The notes beneath the pieces were generated by a model. The model had not been told where the DNA came from. It was given only the letters and a program-made list of their open reading frames with translations, and made no database searches. Positions 8,435 through 16,889 of a stretch of 64,000 nt of DNA are shown here, piece by piece; position 1 is the stretch's first letter, and each line of letters starts with the position of its first letter. The stretch is from NCBI RefSeq assembly GCF_001618865.1, contig NZ_CP015136.1:248001-312000 (forward strand), given 5' to 3'. The DNA is from Luteitalea pratensis. Its GTDB lineage: Bacteria > Acidobacteriota > Vicinamibacteria > Vicinamibacterales > Vicinamibacteraceae. A program made the translations under genes and the position numbers.

Positions 8435-10888
8435 CTATCGCGCCGAGACCGACAACGACGCCGACGCGAGCGCGCGTCGCGCGGCGTCGAGCGACCAGTC
8501 GTCCTGGGGCATGGTGCGCCGGCGGCTCGGGACGACATCGGGAGCCAGCTCGCGCAACCGTAGCCCTTCGCGAAGCAATGACTCCGCTTCCGTTGGTTCG
8601 CCGAGCGCGAGGCACACGGCCCCGGCGTTCAGCGTGAAGATCGCCACGAGTTGGTGTGTCTCGCCCAGCGACGCGCGCGCCACGCCGATCGCGGTGCGCA
8701 GCGTGGCCAGCGCCTCGCGATGCCGCCCCCGGGCCGCCTGTACACGCGCGAGCGAGTTCAGCGTCAGGGCGACGGTCGGATGATCCGGACCGACCGACTC
8801 ACGCTGCAGTTCCAGCGACGTACGCAGTTGGGCATCGGCGCCCGCGAGGTCGCCGCGTGCGTACGCGATCAGCGCCAGGTCGTGTCGCGTCGTCGCCGCG
8901 TTCGGATGCCGTGGACCATGCGTCTCGATGCTCACGCCGAGCGCGTGTCGGAGCAACGCCTCTGCGGCGTCGAGGTCGCCCCGGAGGCGTAGCACCGATG
9001 CCAGGTTGTTCTCGCTGACGGCTGTCTCGCTATGCCGATCGCCGAGCAGCCGTCGCCGCACCGCAAGACCTTCGCGATGCGCCGCTTCGGCGCGGTCATC
9101 CAGGCGCAGGTCCTGATACAGGCGCCCGAGTTCGGCCAGCACAACGCCCGTTTCGGCACTTCCCTCGGGCTGCAACCGCTGACGCATCGCCAGGGCATCC
9201 TCGAGGCTGCGGCGCGCATCCGGATAGCGTCCACGCTCGCTGAGCACGACGCCCAGATCCTGGAGCGCCTGCGCGACGCGCAGGTGCTCGGGTCCGAATG
9301 CGACTCGCGCTCCAGCGAGTGCCTGCTCGAGCAGTGCCTCCGCCCTGGCATACGACCCGAGGCGGCGATAGGTCCGGCCCATCATCGTCAGCAGCTCGGC
9401 CTGCAGTCCGGGTTCGCCGGCGAGTTCGCGCTGAACCTGATCGGCGCCGGTATCGAGCAACTGCCGCGCGTTCGGTTGGTTGCCGGCAGAGGAGTTCAGG
9501 TAAGGATCGGCGCTCGAGAGCGCACCCATCAGCATCCCGCTCACCTTTACGGCCTTGGCCGATTCACGTTGTGCACGGTCCCTCGCCATGGCGAGGCGAT
9601 GCGTGTACATCGCCGTCATCGTGCCCACGAGCAGCAGCGTGCCGAGCGCCAGCGCGACGCCGACGATGTGGCGGCGCAGGAAGCGGGCCGTCCGGTAACT
9701 CACCGTATCCGGCCGCGCGCCGATCGGTTCGCGCCGCAGGTAGCGGCGTACGTCGTCGGCCAGCGCGGTGATCGAGGCGTAACGTTCGGTCACGTCCTTC
9801 TTGAGTGCCTTGGCGACGATCGTGTCGAGGTCGCCGCGCAGTTGACGACGCAGCCGAGATGGGCTCGTGCCGCAACGCGCCGCATGTGTATCGGCCAACT
9901 CCTCGTCACCTGCGGCGTCCGCGATCGCCTCCGAGACGCGTGGAGGCTCCTCGTCGACGATCGCGCGGATCAGCGTATTGGGCGAGCGCAACGCGCGTCC
10001 GGCGGGATGGCGACCCGAGAGCAGGACGTACAGGAGCACGCCGAGCGCGTAGATGTCGGTGGCAGTGGTCACCGGTGCGCCCACCAGTTGCTCGGGGGCG
10101 GCATACTCCGGCGTCAGCGCCCGGCTCAGCTCGCGCGTGAGGGCGGTTGCCTCCGGGCTGCGCGCGGCATCGACGTCAGCATCGGTGTCAATCAGCTTCG
10201 CGATGCCGAAGTCGAGGAGCTTGACGCTCCCGTCCACGCTCACCAGGACGTTGGCCGGCTTGATGTCGCGGTGCACGATCAGGTTGGCATGCGCGTGGGT
10301 CACACCGTCGAGCACATCGAGGAACAGGCGCAGCCGCGACTCGACATCGAGACCTCGCGCATCGGCGTACTGGTCGATGGGCCGGCCATCCACGTACTCG
10401 AGCACGAGGTAGGGCTGGCCGCTGGGCGAGATGCCCGCGTCGACGAGATGGGCGATGCGCGGATGCTGGAGGCGGGCGAGGATGGTGCCTTCGCGCCGGA
10501 ATCGCTCCTGGCCGGAACGGCCGACGAGCGCCAGGTTCAGCAGTTTGACGGCGGCGCGGCCTTCGAAGCGACCGTCGCAGCGTTCGGCGAGCCACACACT
10601 GCCCGAACCGCCTTCACCGAGCGGTTTCAGCAGGCGATAGGCGCCCATGACCTGACCGGCCAGCGACGGCGGCGTGGCGAGGCGGGCATCGACCGCAACG
10701 CCATCGAGAAACGGCTCGTCGCGGATCTGGTCGTGTTCGGCCAGCCAGGCTGCCATGTCGGCTGCGAGGGCGGCGTCGCGGGCGCCGAGCGCACTGAGCC
10801 AGGCGGCGCGGTCGTCAGGCGCGAGATCGAGCGCTTCGTCGAGGCACGCGCTCAGGGCACGCCAGCGGTCAGCGTCGAGCGAGCGCAT
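8435..10888 (-). CDS. PknB-type Ser/Thr kinase with transmembrane segment and TPR sensor region
   Basis: An 817-residue membrane kinase. The kinase domain (about 84-360) has the P-loop GEGGSGSVW (91-99), the catalytic Lys in RAAVKLL, HRDIKPAN from 206 and DFG at 226-228. It is followed by one transmembrane helix (HIVGVALALGTLLLVGTMTAMY) and extracytoplasmic kinesin-light-chain-like TPRs to the C-terminus (ARAEALLEQALAGARVAFGPEH and repeats). It probably phosphorylates regulators in response to an envelope signal bound by the TPRs. The start at 10888 overlaps the upstream sigma-factor gene by 20 bases, a pairing repeated throughout acidobacterial and planctomycete genomes. Confidence 0.9.
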   Translation of the reverse strand: MRSLDADRWRALSACLDEALDLAPDDRAAWLSALGARDAALAADMAAWLAEHDQIRDEPFLDGVAVDARLATPPSLAGQVMGAYRLLKPLGEGGSGSVWLAERCDGRFEGRAAVKLLNLALVGRSGQERFRREGTILARLQHPRIAHLVDAGISPSGQPYLVLEYVDGRPIDQYADARGLDVESRLRLFLDVLDGVTHAHANLIVHRDIKPANVLVSVDGSVKLLDFGIAKLIDTDADVDAARSPEATALTRELSRALTPEYAAPEQLVGAPVTTATDIYALGVLLYVLLSGRHPAGRALRSPNTLIRAIVDEEPPRVSEAIADAAGDEELADTHAARCGTSPSRLRRQLRGDLDTIVAKALKKDVTERYASITALADDVRRYLRREPIGARPDTVSYRTARFLRRHIVGVALALGTLLLVGTMTAMYTHRLAMARDRAQRESAKAVKVSGMLMGALSSADPYLNSSAGNQPNARQLLDTGADQVQRELAGEPGLQAELLTMMGRTYRRLGSYARAEALLEQALAGARVAFGPEHLRVAQALQDLGVVLSERGRYPDARRSLEDALAMRQRLQPEGSAETGVVLAELGRLYQDLRLDDRAEAAHREGLAVRRRLLGDRHSETAVSENNLASVLRLRGDLDAAEALLRHALGVSIETHGPRHPNAATTRHDLALIAYARGDLAGADAQLRTSLELQRESVGPDHPTVALTLNSLARVQAARGRHREALATLRTAIGVARASLGETHQLVAIFTLNAGAVCLALGEPTEAESLLREGLRLRELAPDVVPSRRRTMPQDDWSLDAARRALASASLSVSAR

Positions 10889-11462
10889 CGGTGTCGCCCG
10901 TCGCGCCGGCGTCCGCAACCACGGCGTGATGCAGATAGAGACGGCCCTTCTCCCAGCCGCGCTGGATGGTCCGTTCCGAAACCCCGCGCATCGCGGCAAT
11001 CTCCACGAACGAGAAGCCGCAGAAGAACTTCAGTTCGATGATTTCGGCCACGCCCGGATCGATCTCGGCGAGCGTATCGAGCGCGTCACTGATGCCGATG
11101 AGCTCATCGGGACCCGCAAGGCGGCCCATGTGATCGGTGTCCAGCGCCGTGATGTGGAACTGCCCGCCGCGCTTTTCCGATCGCTTGCGACGCACGTCGT
11201 CGATGATCAGGCCCCGCATCACCCGCGCCGCGTAGCCCATGAACCGCGCGTGGTCGACGAAGGACGCGCCGTCCTTGCCGGCGATCGACAGGTATGCCTC
11301 GTGGAGCAGCGTGGTCACCCCGAGGCCCGACAGTGAGCCGCGACGGTTGAGCTCACGCCGTGCCAGCCGATGCAATTCCGCGTACAGCGTCACGAACAGG
11401 GCGTCGGTCGCACCTTGGGGGGGCACGTCGAGGTCGGGCGAGGCAGTGATTACGTATGACAT
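10869..11462 (-). CDS. ECF-type RNA polymerase sigma factor (kinase-associated family)
   Basis: A 197-residue ECF sigma factor of the family usually coupled to Ser/Thr kinases (TIGR02999-like). Region 2 lies at about 25-95 (LYAELHRLARREL, LLHEAYLSI, FMGYAARVMRGLIIDDVRR), and region 4 at about 130-180 (IIELKFFCGFSFVEIAAMRGVSERTIQR, a helix-turn-helix). AGGAAGGG precedes the ATG. There is no anti-sigma gene; the kinase encoded immediately downstream with an overlapping start is the expected regulator, probably by phosphorylation. The 11463-11699 gap between this gene and the divergent haloperoxidase holds their promoters, but I see no strong consensus. Confidence 0.9.
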   Translation of the reverse strand: MSYVITASPDLDVPPQGATDALFVTLYAELHRLARRELNRRGSLSGLGVTTLLHEAYLSIAGKDGASFVDHARFMGYAARVMRGLIIDDVRRKRSEKRGGQFHITALDTDHMGRLAGPDELIGISDALDTLAEIDPGVAEIIELKFFCGFSFVEIAAMRGVSERTIQRGWEKGRLYLHHAVVADAGATGDTDALARR

Positions 11463-11699
11463 GGGTCCCTTCCTGGCGCCGCGGACCTCACCCGATGGCC
11501 CGTGACCTAGGAATCAACGTCCCCGCGTACCTCGAGCGAACGCGTCGGGTTCCCGTCGGCGATTTCGATTTGCTGTGACGAGCCGCTGATTGCGTGGGCG
11601 CCACGAGGTGTCCGGTCGCGGGCTCAGCCATATATCCGCGGATCGCGCCACCTCATCCTGCTCGACCGGCGCGTTCACGCTCGTGACGAAGGAGCCATC

Positions 11700-13001
11700 A
11701 TGAACGCCCGTCTATTCCTCGTGGGATTCGTCCTGCTCATGTTGCCGGTGCGGGCCATCGCGGCCGTGACGCCCAATGCCGTGACCGACTGGGCCGCCAT
11801 CGTCCAGCAGGCCATCCACAATCCGCCTGCCGCGCCCCGGTCGGCCGGCACGTCGGAGATCCTGCATGCGATGGTGATGCTGGCGGTGTACGACGCCGCC
11901 GTCGCCGTCGAGGGCGGCTTCCAGCCCTACGTGGCGGAGATCCGTCGATTGCCGTACGCCGACGTGCGTGCGGCAGTCGCCACCGCGGCATATCGCACCG
12001 CCCGGGCCCGGGTCGCGTCCTCGCAGGTCGCCTACCTGGACCAGCAATACGCCACGTACCTTGCGGGCATCGGCGAGAGCCTCGGCAAGGCCGAGGGCAT
12101 CCGCGTCGGCGAAGCAGCCGCGCAGGCCGTCCTCACCTTACGGGCGAATGATGGCTTCGATGCGGTCTTGCCCTACGAGTGCAGCGGTCCGCAGGTCGCG
12201 CCGGGGGAGTTCGAGCCAGACGCCGGTTGCCCGGCCGGTCCGACCTCGCCGCAGCCGGTCGACGTCAAGGTCGGCCGGATCCGCCCGTTCGCCATCGACA
12301 GCACCGCGCGCTATCGCCCCGACGGACCGGATCCCCTGAGCTCGAGTGCGTTTGCGGAGGACTTCCAGGAGACGCGTGACTACGGCCGTGTGGACAGCGT
12401 GTTCCGCTCGCCGGCGCAGACCGACCTGGCGTACTTCTGGTCCGAGAATCCTTACGTGTTCTGGAACCGCAACCTGATCGCCCTGGCGAACAGCCAGGGG
12501 CTGCGCCTGCTCGAGACGGCGCGGCTCTTCGCGATGGCGCATACGGCCGCCGCCGACGCGGTCATCGTCGGCTTCGACGCCAAGTACGCCTACGCCGCCT
12601 GGCGGCCGCGAACGGCCATCCCGCGGGCCGACACCGATGGCAATCCCGACACCGAGGCGGACCCGACGTGGCGACCCCTCCTGATGGTAAACCATCCCGA
12701 GTACCCGTCCGGTCACGGCTTCTGGTCCACGGCGCTGACCGATAGCGTGGCCGCGTACTTCGGGACGAACAAGGTCACGTGGACGCTGTCGGTCCCGAAG
12801 ACCGCCGTGCCGGCCCTGAACCAGACCGAATACACCTACGACCAGCTCAATGCCCTGATGCGCGACGTGGATGACGCGCGAGTGTTTGGCGGCCTGCACT
12901 GGCGTCATTCCATGCGGCACGGCGCGCAGGTCGGACGCCGGGTCTCCGCGTACGTGACACGGAACTACTTTGCCCCGACTGACGACGATCGGGGCCGCTG
13001 A
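11700..13001 (+). CDS. Exported vanadium-dependent haloperoxidase / PAP2-fold protein
   Basis: A 433-residue exported protein with the vanadate/phosphate site of the haloperoxidase-PAP2 superfamily. The signal peptide is about residues 1-22. The three conserved blocks are K295-x6-R302-P (KYAYAAWRPRTAIP), PSGH at 336-339 and GLHWRHSMRHGAQVG with the candidate catalytic His400 and Arg402. Bacterial members oxidise halides with peroxide or act as phosphatases; the sequence alone does not decide. AAGGAG lies before the ATG. The stop codon is followed directly by a polypurine heptamer tract. Confidence 0.85.
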   Translation: MNARLFLVGFVLLMLPVRAIAAVTPNAVTDWAAIVQQAIHNPPAAPRSAGTSEILHAMVMLAVYDAAVAVEGGFQPYVAEIRRLPYADVRAAVATAAYRTARARVASSQVAYLDQQYATYLAGIGESLGKAEGIRVGEAAAQAVLTLRANDGFDAVLPYECSGPQVAPGEFEPDAGCPAGPTSPQPVDVKVGRIRPFAIDSTARYRPDGPDPLSSSAFAEDFQETRDYGRVDSVFRSPAQTDLAYFWSENPYVFWNRNLIALANSQGLRLLETARLFAMAHTAAADAVIVGFDAKYAYAAWRPRTAIPRADTDGNPDTEADPTWRPLLMVNHPEYPSGHGFWSTALTDSVAAYFGTNKVTWTLSVPKTAVPALNQTEYTYDQLNALMRDVDDARVFGGLHWRHSMRHGAQVGRRVSAYVTRNYFAPTDDDRGR

Positions 13002-13157
13002 AAAAAGCGAAGAGGGAGAAGGGAGAAGGGACAAGGAAATCAAAAGGAGCAAGGCAAAAGGGAGTAGGGAAAACGACGCCCGGGTGCGCCTGTTCCCTTT
13101 CCCCTCTGTCTCGCAACTTTGGTATTCCCTTTCCCTTCTCCCTCTTCCGTTTTCCCT
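13002..13157. repeat. Polypurine/polypyrimidine heptamer inverted repeat between convergent genes
   Basis: A purine-rich half (GGGAGAA heptamers) is followed by a pyrimidine-rich half. A perfect 16-base inverted repeat pairs 13009-13024 with 13132-13147, and further partial pairing exists inside. It occupies the whole gap between the haloperoxidase (stop at 13001) and the minus-strand hydrolase (stop at 13165), so it could act as a bidirectional terminator. Confidence 0.65.
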
Positions 13158-13164
13158 TGAGCAC

Positions 13165-14112
13165 CTAGGCCACGACGACGGTCTGGCCGATCTCGCGCCA
13201 CGCGAGTCGGCCAGACTCCCTGGCCAACATCGCCTCGGCACGTTCAATCGGTTCGCGAACCGGTTCCCGACTGAGCCTGAAGGCCTGGTGATGGATCGGG
13301 ACGAACAATCGCGCGCCGGCGGCGTCGGCCATATGAATGGCCTGCTCGGGCGTGCAGTGATGACGAATCCATGGGTCGTACGCGCCAATTGGCATCAACG
13401 CCGCATCGAATGGACCGAGGCGGCGATGGTCCCGGAACACCGGCGTGTCGGCCGTGTCGCCGCCGATCAGCAGGCGCCGGCCCTCACGTTCGACGACGAA
13501 ACCCGCGTAACCGCGCCACGTATCGCGCTGCACCCGCGCCCCCCAGTGGCGCACCTCGATGGCGTGGACCTGCACTTCGCCGCGCGGCGTTCGAACGCGG
13601 GCCGACTCGTTCCAGCGCAGTTCGTGAATCGCGGCGGTTCGGCGCCGCGGCAGCAGGTCCGACGTGCCCTGGGCCATCACCACCGCTGGAGTGCCCGGCA
13701 CCGCGGCCAACGACGGCGTGTCCAGGTGATCGAAGTGCGCGTGCGTCACGAGCAGCAGATCGATGTCGGGCACCGCCTCTGGGGTGAGGGCACATCCCAC
13801 CAGGCGCTGCGGGCCGAGCGTCCCCAGCCCCAGGCTCACGCCGATGCGGGGGAAGAAGGTCGGGTCGGTCAGGATCCGCAGCCCGTAGAAGTTGATCAGG
13901 ACCGTGGCATGTCCCAGCCAGGCCAGCGTCAGGGCGTTGTCCGCCCAACGCTCCGGTGTCGGCGTGAACGGCGCTGCGGGCATGGGCTTGCCGATCTCTC
14001 CGATGCGTTCGCGGATGAACCGCGCCCCCCACGACGATGACAGGCCAGTCCACGTGCCGGCTCCGGCGGTGGCCGCGAGACCGGTGGCAAGGAAGGTACG
14101 GCGGCTAGGCAT
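13165..14112 (-). CDS. Tat-exported metallo-beta-lactamase-fold hydrolase (UlaG/NAPE-PLD-like)
   Basis: A 315-residue MBL-fold enzyme with a twin-arginine leader (PSRRTFLATGLAATAGAG). The metal-binding signature is HAHFDHLD in LLLVTHAHFDHLDTPS; the fold also shows LAWLGHATVLINFYGLRILTDP, LLIGGDTADTP and a late His in LFVPIHHQAF. Relatives include L-ascorbate-6-phosphate lactonase-like proteins and N-acyl-phosphatidylethanolamine phospholipase D. The export signal argues for an envelope lipid or lactone substrate, which is inference. It is divergent from the PEGA gene across 14113-14264. Confidence 0.85.
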   Translation of the reverse strand: MPSRRTFLATGLAATAGAGTWTGLSSSWGARFIRERIGEIGKPMPAAPFTPTPERWADNALTLAWLGHATVLINFYGLRILTDPTFFPRIGVSLGLGTLGPQRLVGCALTPEAVPDIDLLLVTHAHFDHLDTPSLAAVPGTPAVVMAQGTSDLLPRRRTAAIHELRWNESARVRTPRGEVQVHAIEVRHWGARVQRDTWRGYAGFVVEREGRRLLIGGDTADTPVFRDHRRLGPFDAALMPIGAYDPWIRHHCTPEQAIHMADAAGARLFVPIHHQAFRLSREPVREPIERAEAMLARESGRLAWREIGQTVVVA

Positions 14113-14264
14113 GCTCTAGCAGTGACGCCAGCGAAGGACGCGGTGTTCCCCGGCCGCTGGACTCGCCGGACAACACAAGGTTGCCGCCTGAGGAGTATGC
14201 TTCGGGTAGCGCGACTTCGCCATCCGGCCCAGCAATTGATGGCGTGAGCGGGAGCCCTCAGATC

Positions 14265-15263
14265 ATGTCCAGACAAGTGGTCACCGCCGCACTGCTCTCC
14301 GCAATCCTCGCGATCGCCTCACCGGTCGCGGCCCAGCGCCAGCGCAATCCCGGCGGTGGCGGCGGCGCCGTCAACCGCGGCAGCCAGGGCCAGGGCGGTC
14401 GCCCATCCGGCGCAACTCCGTATCGCGGCGGCGGACGGGCCGTCGCGCAGGACCGTGGCGGCCGGCCACAAGCCAGTGGTCGTTACCAGCAACCGAGGCA
14501 ATACGCCGCACCGCAGCAGTATGCCGCGCGGCCGCAGTACGCCACGCGGCAGCCGGCAACGCCCGCCGGTTCCATGGGACGCTACGCGGCCCCGCGCAAT
14601 CCGGGCGCCGCGACGACTGGTAACGGAGGCTACGTCAACCGGGGCTACACCGGCCGAGATGTGGACCCTCGCTATTCACGCCCCGGCTACGCACCGCCCG
14701 CATACGCGCGCCCCGGTTACGCGCGTCCCGGTTACGTCGCGCCTCACGGGTATGCCGTCCCACGCGGCTACGTCAAGCCGTATGGGTATGCTGCCCCTCG
14801 TGCGTACGCCGGTCATGGCTACTACGGTCCGCCACGGTACATCGCGCCGGGGCACGGGTGGGGCCACGGCTATGTCGTCGTCGCGCCGCGCTACGTGTCG
14901 CCGTACGTGATTGGCTACAGCCCGTGGTACCCCTACTACTACCGTCCCAGCATCGGCATCGGGATCTACTACGGCGCGTCCGGTCTCTATCCGTTCGGCG
15001 CCGTTGCTCCGACGTACTACGACCCTGCTCCGGGGGCCGTGTATGGCGGATTGCGGATCATCGAGGCTCCGCGTGATGCCCAGGTCTTTGCCGACGGGAA
15101 CTACGTCGGCATCGTCGACGACTTCGACGGCGCGTCCCAGCACCTGAATCTCGAGCCGGGGCAACACCACATCGAGATCCACGCCCCCGGGCTCACGCCG
15201 ATCTCCTTCGACGTGGTCATACAGGCCGGCAGCACGATCACGCTGCGCGCCGAGATTTACTGA
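14265..15263 (+). CDS. Secreted Tyr/Pro/Gly-rich protein with C-terminal PEGA domain
   Basis: A 332-residue exported protein. After the signal peptide (MSRQVVTAALLSAILAIASPVAAQ) comes a long low-complexity region rich in Gln, Gly, Tyr, Pro and Arg, with imperfect repeats of the RPGYARPGYVAPHGYA type. The last ~75 residues form a PEGA-like beta-sandwich (LRIIEAPRDAQVFADGNYVGIVDDFDG; HHIEIHAPGLTPISF). Such proteins are surface or periplasmic, and the PEGA domain is usually linked to cell-wall or polymer contact. The start at 14265 is set by the signal peptide. A strong bias for Tyr-Gly dipeptides makes it unlike its neighbours. Confidence 0.8.
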   Translation: MSRQVVTAALLSAILAIASPVAAQRQRNPGGGGGAVNRGSQGQGGRPSGATPYRGGGRAVAQDRGGRPQASGRYQQPRQYAAPQQYAARPQYATRQPATPAGSMGRYAAPRNPGAATTGNGGYVNRGYTGRDVDPRYSRPGYAPPAYARPGYARPGYVAPHGYAVPRGYVKPYGYAAPRAYAGHGYYGPPRYIAPGHGWGHGYVVVAPRYVSPYVIGYSPWYPYYYRPSIGIGIYYGASGLYPFGAVAPTYYDPAPGAVYGGLRIIEAPRDAQVFADGNYVGIVDDFDGASQHLNLEPGQHHIEIHAPGLTPISFDVVIQAGSTITLRAEIY

Positions 15264-15375
15264 GCACGGTCGGTCACCTCGCATTCTCGGCGACGTCGGG
15301 ACACAATACGGCCCTGTCGCGGGCAGGGCTCCGGAAGCGTGCCGCTGGACCGGTGTGTCCCGAACGAGGAATGCG

Positions 15376-16797
15376 ATGACGTGCGATATCGGGGTGGTGG
15401 GACTTGGCGTGATGGGCGGCAATCTCGCCCGCAACATCGAGAGCCGCGGATTTACCGTGGCCGGTTACGACCTCAGCGCGGCCAAGACCGAGGCCTTCGC
15501 CGCCGGCGAAGGTCGCCGCGTGGTGGGCGCCGTATCCGCCGAGGCGCTGGCCGAGGTGCTCGCGCGTCCCCGCAAGGTCCTGCTGATGGTCCCGGCCGGC
15601 AAGCCGGTGGACGACGTCATCGCCCACGTCGCGCCTCACCTCGGTGCGGGCGACATCCTGATCGACGCAGGCAACTCGTACTTCAAGGACACCGATCGCC
15701 GCGAAGCCGAGCTGGCCACCCGCGGGCTACAGTACCTGGGCACCGGCGTGTCGGGTGGCGAGGAGGGTGCGCTGCGTGGCCCGGCGATCATGCCTGGCGG
15801 CTCACGTGCCGCGTGGGATGCGGTGGCGGCGATCTTCCAGGCCATCTCCGCGAAGGCCGACGATGGCGAGCCGTGCGTCGGGTACGTGGGCGCGCGCGGT
15901 GCCGGGCACTACGTGAAGATGGTGCACAACGGCATCGAGTACGGCGACATGCAGCTCATCGCCGAGACGTACGACCTGTTCAGCCGCGGCCTCGGCATGA
16001 GTGCGAGCGAGATCTCCGACATCTTCGCCGAGTGGAATCGCGGCGAGTTGAAGTCGTACCTCGTCGAGATCACCGCCGACGTCCTGGCACAAGGCGACCC
16101 CGACACTGGTGCACCCCTGGTGGACGTCATCCTCGACGAGGCCCAGCAGAAGGGCACCGGCAAGTGGATGAGCCAGAACGCCTTCGACGTCGGCGCGCCG
16201 ATCCCGACGGTCAACTCCGCCGTCGAGTCGCGCCTGATCTCGGCCCAGAAGTCCGAGCGCGTCGCCGCCAGTCGCCTGCTGACGGGGCCCTCGTCAACGT
16301 TCTCGGGTGGTCGCACCCGCCTGATCGAAGCCGCCAAGCATGCGCTGTACGCAAGCAAGGTGACGTCGTACGCGCAGGGCATGGCGCTGCTGCGGATGGC
16401 GTCGGCCGAGTACGGCTACGACATCGATCCCGGCGAGGTGGCCCGGATCTGGCGCGCCGGCTGCATCATCCGCGCGACCCTCCTCAACGACATCCGGGCC
16501 GCGTTCGGACGCGATCCGCAACTGGTGAACCTGCTGCTCGATCGCGCGTTCAGCGACGCCGTCGGCGCGCGTCAGCAGGCATGGCGCGAGATGGTGCAGG
16601 TGGCGGTAGGCCTTGGCATCCCCGTCCCGGCCACGGCGGCGTCGCTTGCCTACTACGATGCCTACCGCAGCGCCAGGCTCCCAGCCAACCTCACGCAGGG
16701 ACAGCGCGATTATTTCGGCGCGCACACATACCGACGGACCGACCGTGAGGGAAGTTTCCATACACAGTGGGGCCAGCGCTTAACGCCTAACGCCTGA
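15376..16797 (+). CDS. gnd: 6-phosphogluconate dehydrogenase, decarboxylating
   Basis: A 473-residue enzyme, full length for the family, converting 6-phosphogluconate to ribulose-5-phosphate with NADP reduction in the oxidative pentose-phosphate pathway. The Rossmann loop is GLGVMGGN (9-16), the catalytic Lys/His region is GAGHYVKMVHNGIEYGDMQL, and the signature ILDEAQQKGTGKWM has Gln where Asn is usual. GAGGA lies five bases before the ATG. The last residues (GQRLTPNA) and the stop codon are encoded by the start of a heptamer array, so the C-terminal tail has been altered by the repeat. It is followed by a KDG-type kinase. Confidence 0.93.
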   Translation: MTCDIGVVGLGVMGGNLARNIESRGFTVAGYDLSAAKTEAFAAGEGRRVVGAVSAEALAEVLARPRKVLLMVPAGKPVDDVIAHVAPHLGAGDILIDAGNSYFKDTDRREAELATRGLQYLGTGVSGGEEGALRGPAIMPGGSRAAWDAVAAIFQAISAKADDGEPCVGYVGARGAGHYVKMVHNGIEYGDMQLIAETYDLFSRGLGMSASEISDIFAEWNRGELKSYLVEITADVLAQGDPDTGAPLVDVILDEAQQKGTGKWMSQNAFDVGAPIPTVNSAVESRLISAQKSERVAASRLLTGPSSTFSGGRTRLIEAAKHALYASKVTSYAQGMALLRMASAEYGYDIDPGEVARIWRAGCIIRATLLNDIRAAFGRDPQLVNLLLDRAFSDAVGARQQAWREMVQVAVGLGIPVPATAASLAYYDAYRSARLPANLTQGQRDYFGAHTYRRTDREGSFHTQWGQRLTPNA

Positions 16798-16832
16798 CGC
16801 CTGACGCTTGACGCTTGACGCCGAACGCTGAC
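16777..16832 (+). repeat. Heptamer array TAACGCC/TGACGCC at the gnd stop codon
   Basis: About seven units of TAACGCC, TGACGCC and TGACGCT run in register across the end of gnd; the gnd TGA (16795-16797) is part of the array. Because seven is not a multiple of three, the repeated TGA/TAA falls in every reading frame on the plus strand. Confidence 0.75.
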
Positions 16833-16837
16833 GTCGA

Positions 16838-16877
16838 CTCCCGTTTCCCGTTTCCCGATTCCCGTCTCCCGTCTCCG
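16838..16877 (+). repeat. Heptamer array CCCGTTT/CCCGTCT
   Basis: A second array of unrelated unit sequence but the same period, immediately following the first and ending about a dozen bases before the sugar kinase ATG. No Shine-Dalgarno is visible between the array and that ATG. Confidence 0.7.
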
Positions 16878-16889
16878 TTGTACCCGCCC

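Noticed and set aside
9032-11041. A 669-codon open frame on the plus strand opposite the kinase gene
   Set aside because: It is antisense to the kinase and sigma-factor genes, lacks any domain, and its length follows from high GC; the minus-strand proteins have full motifs.
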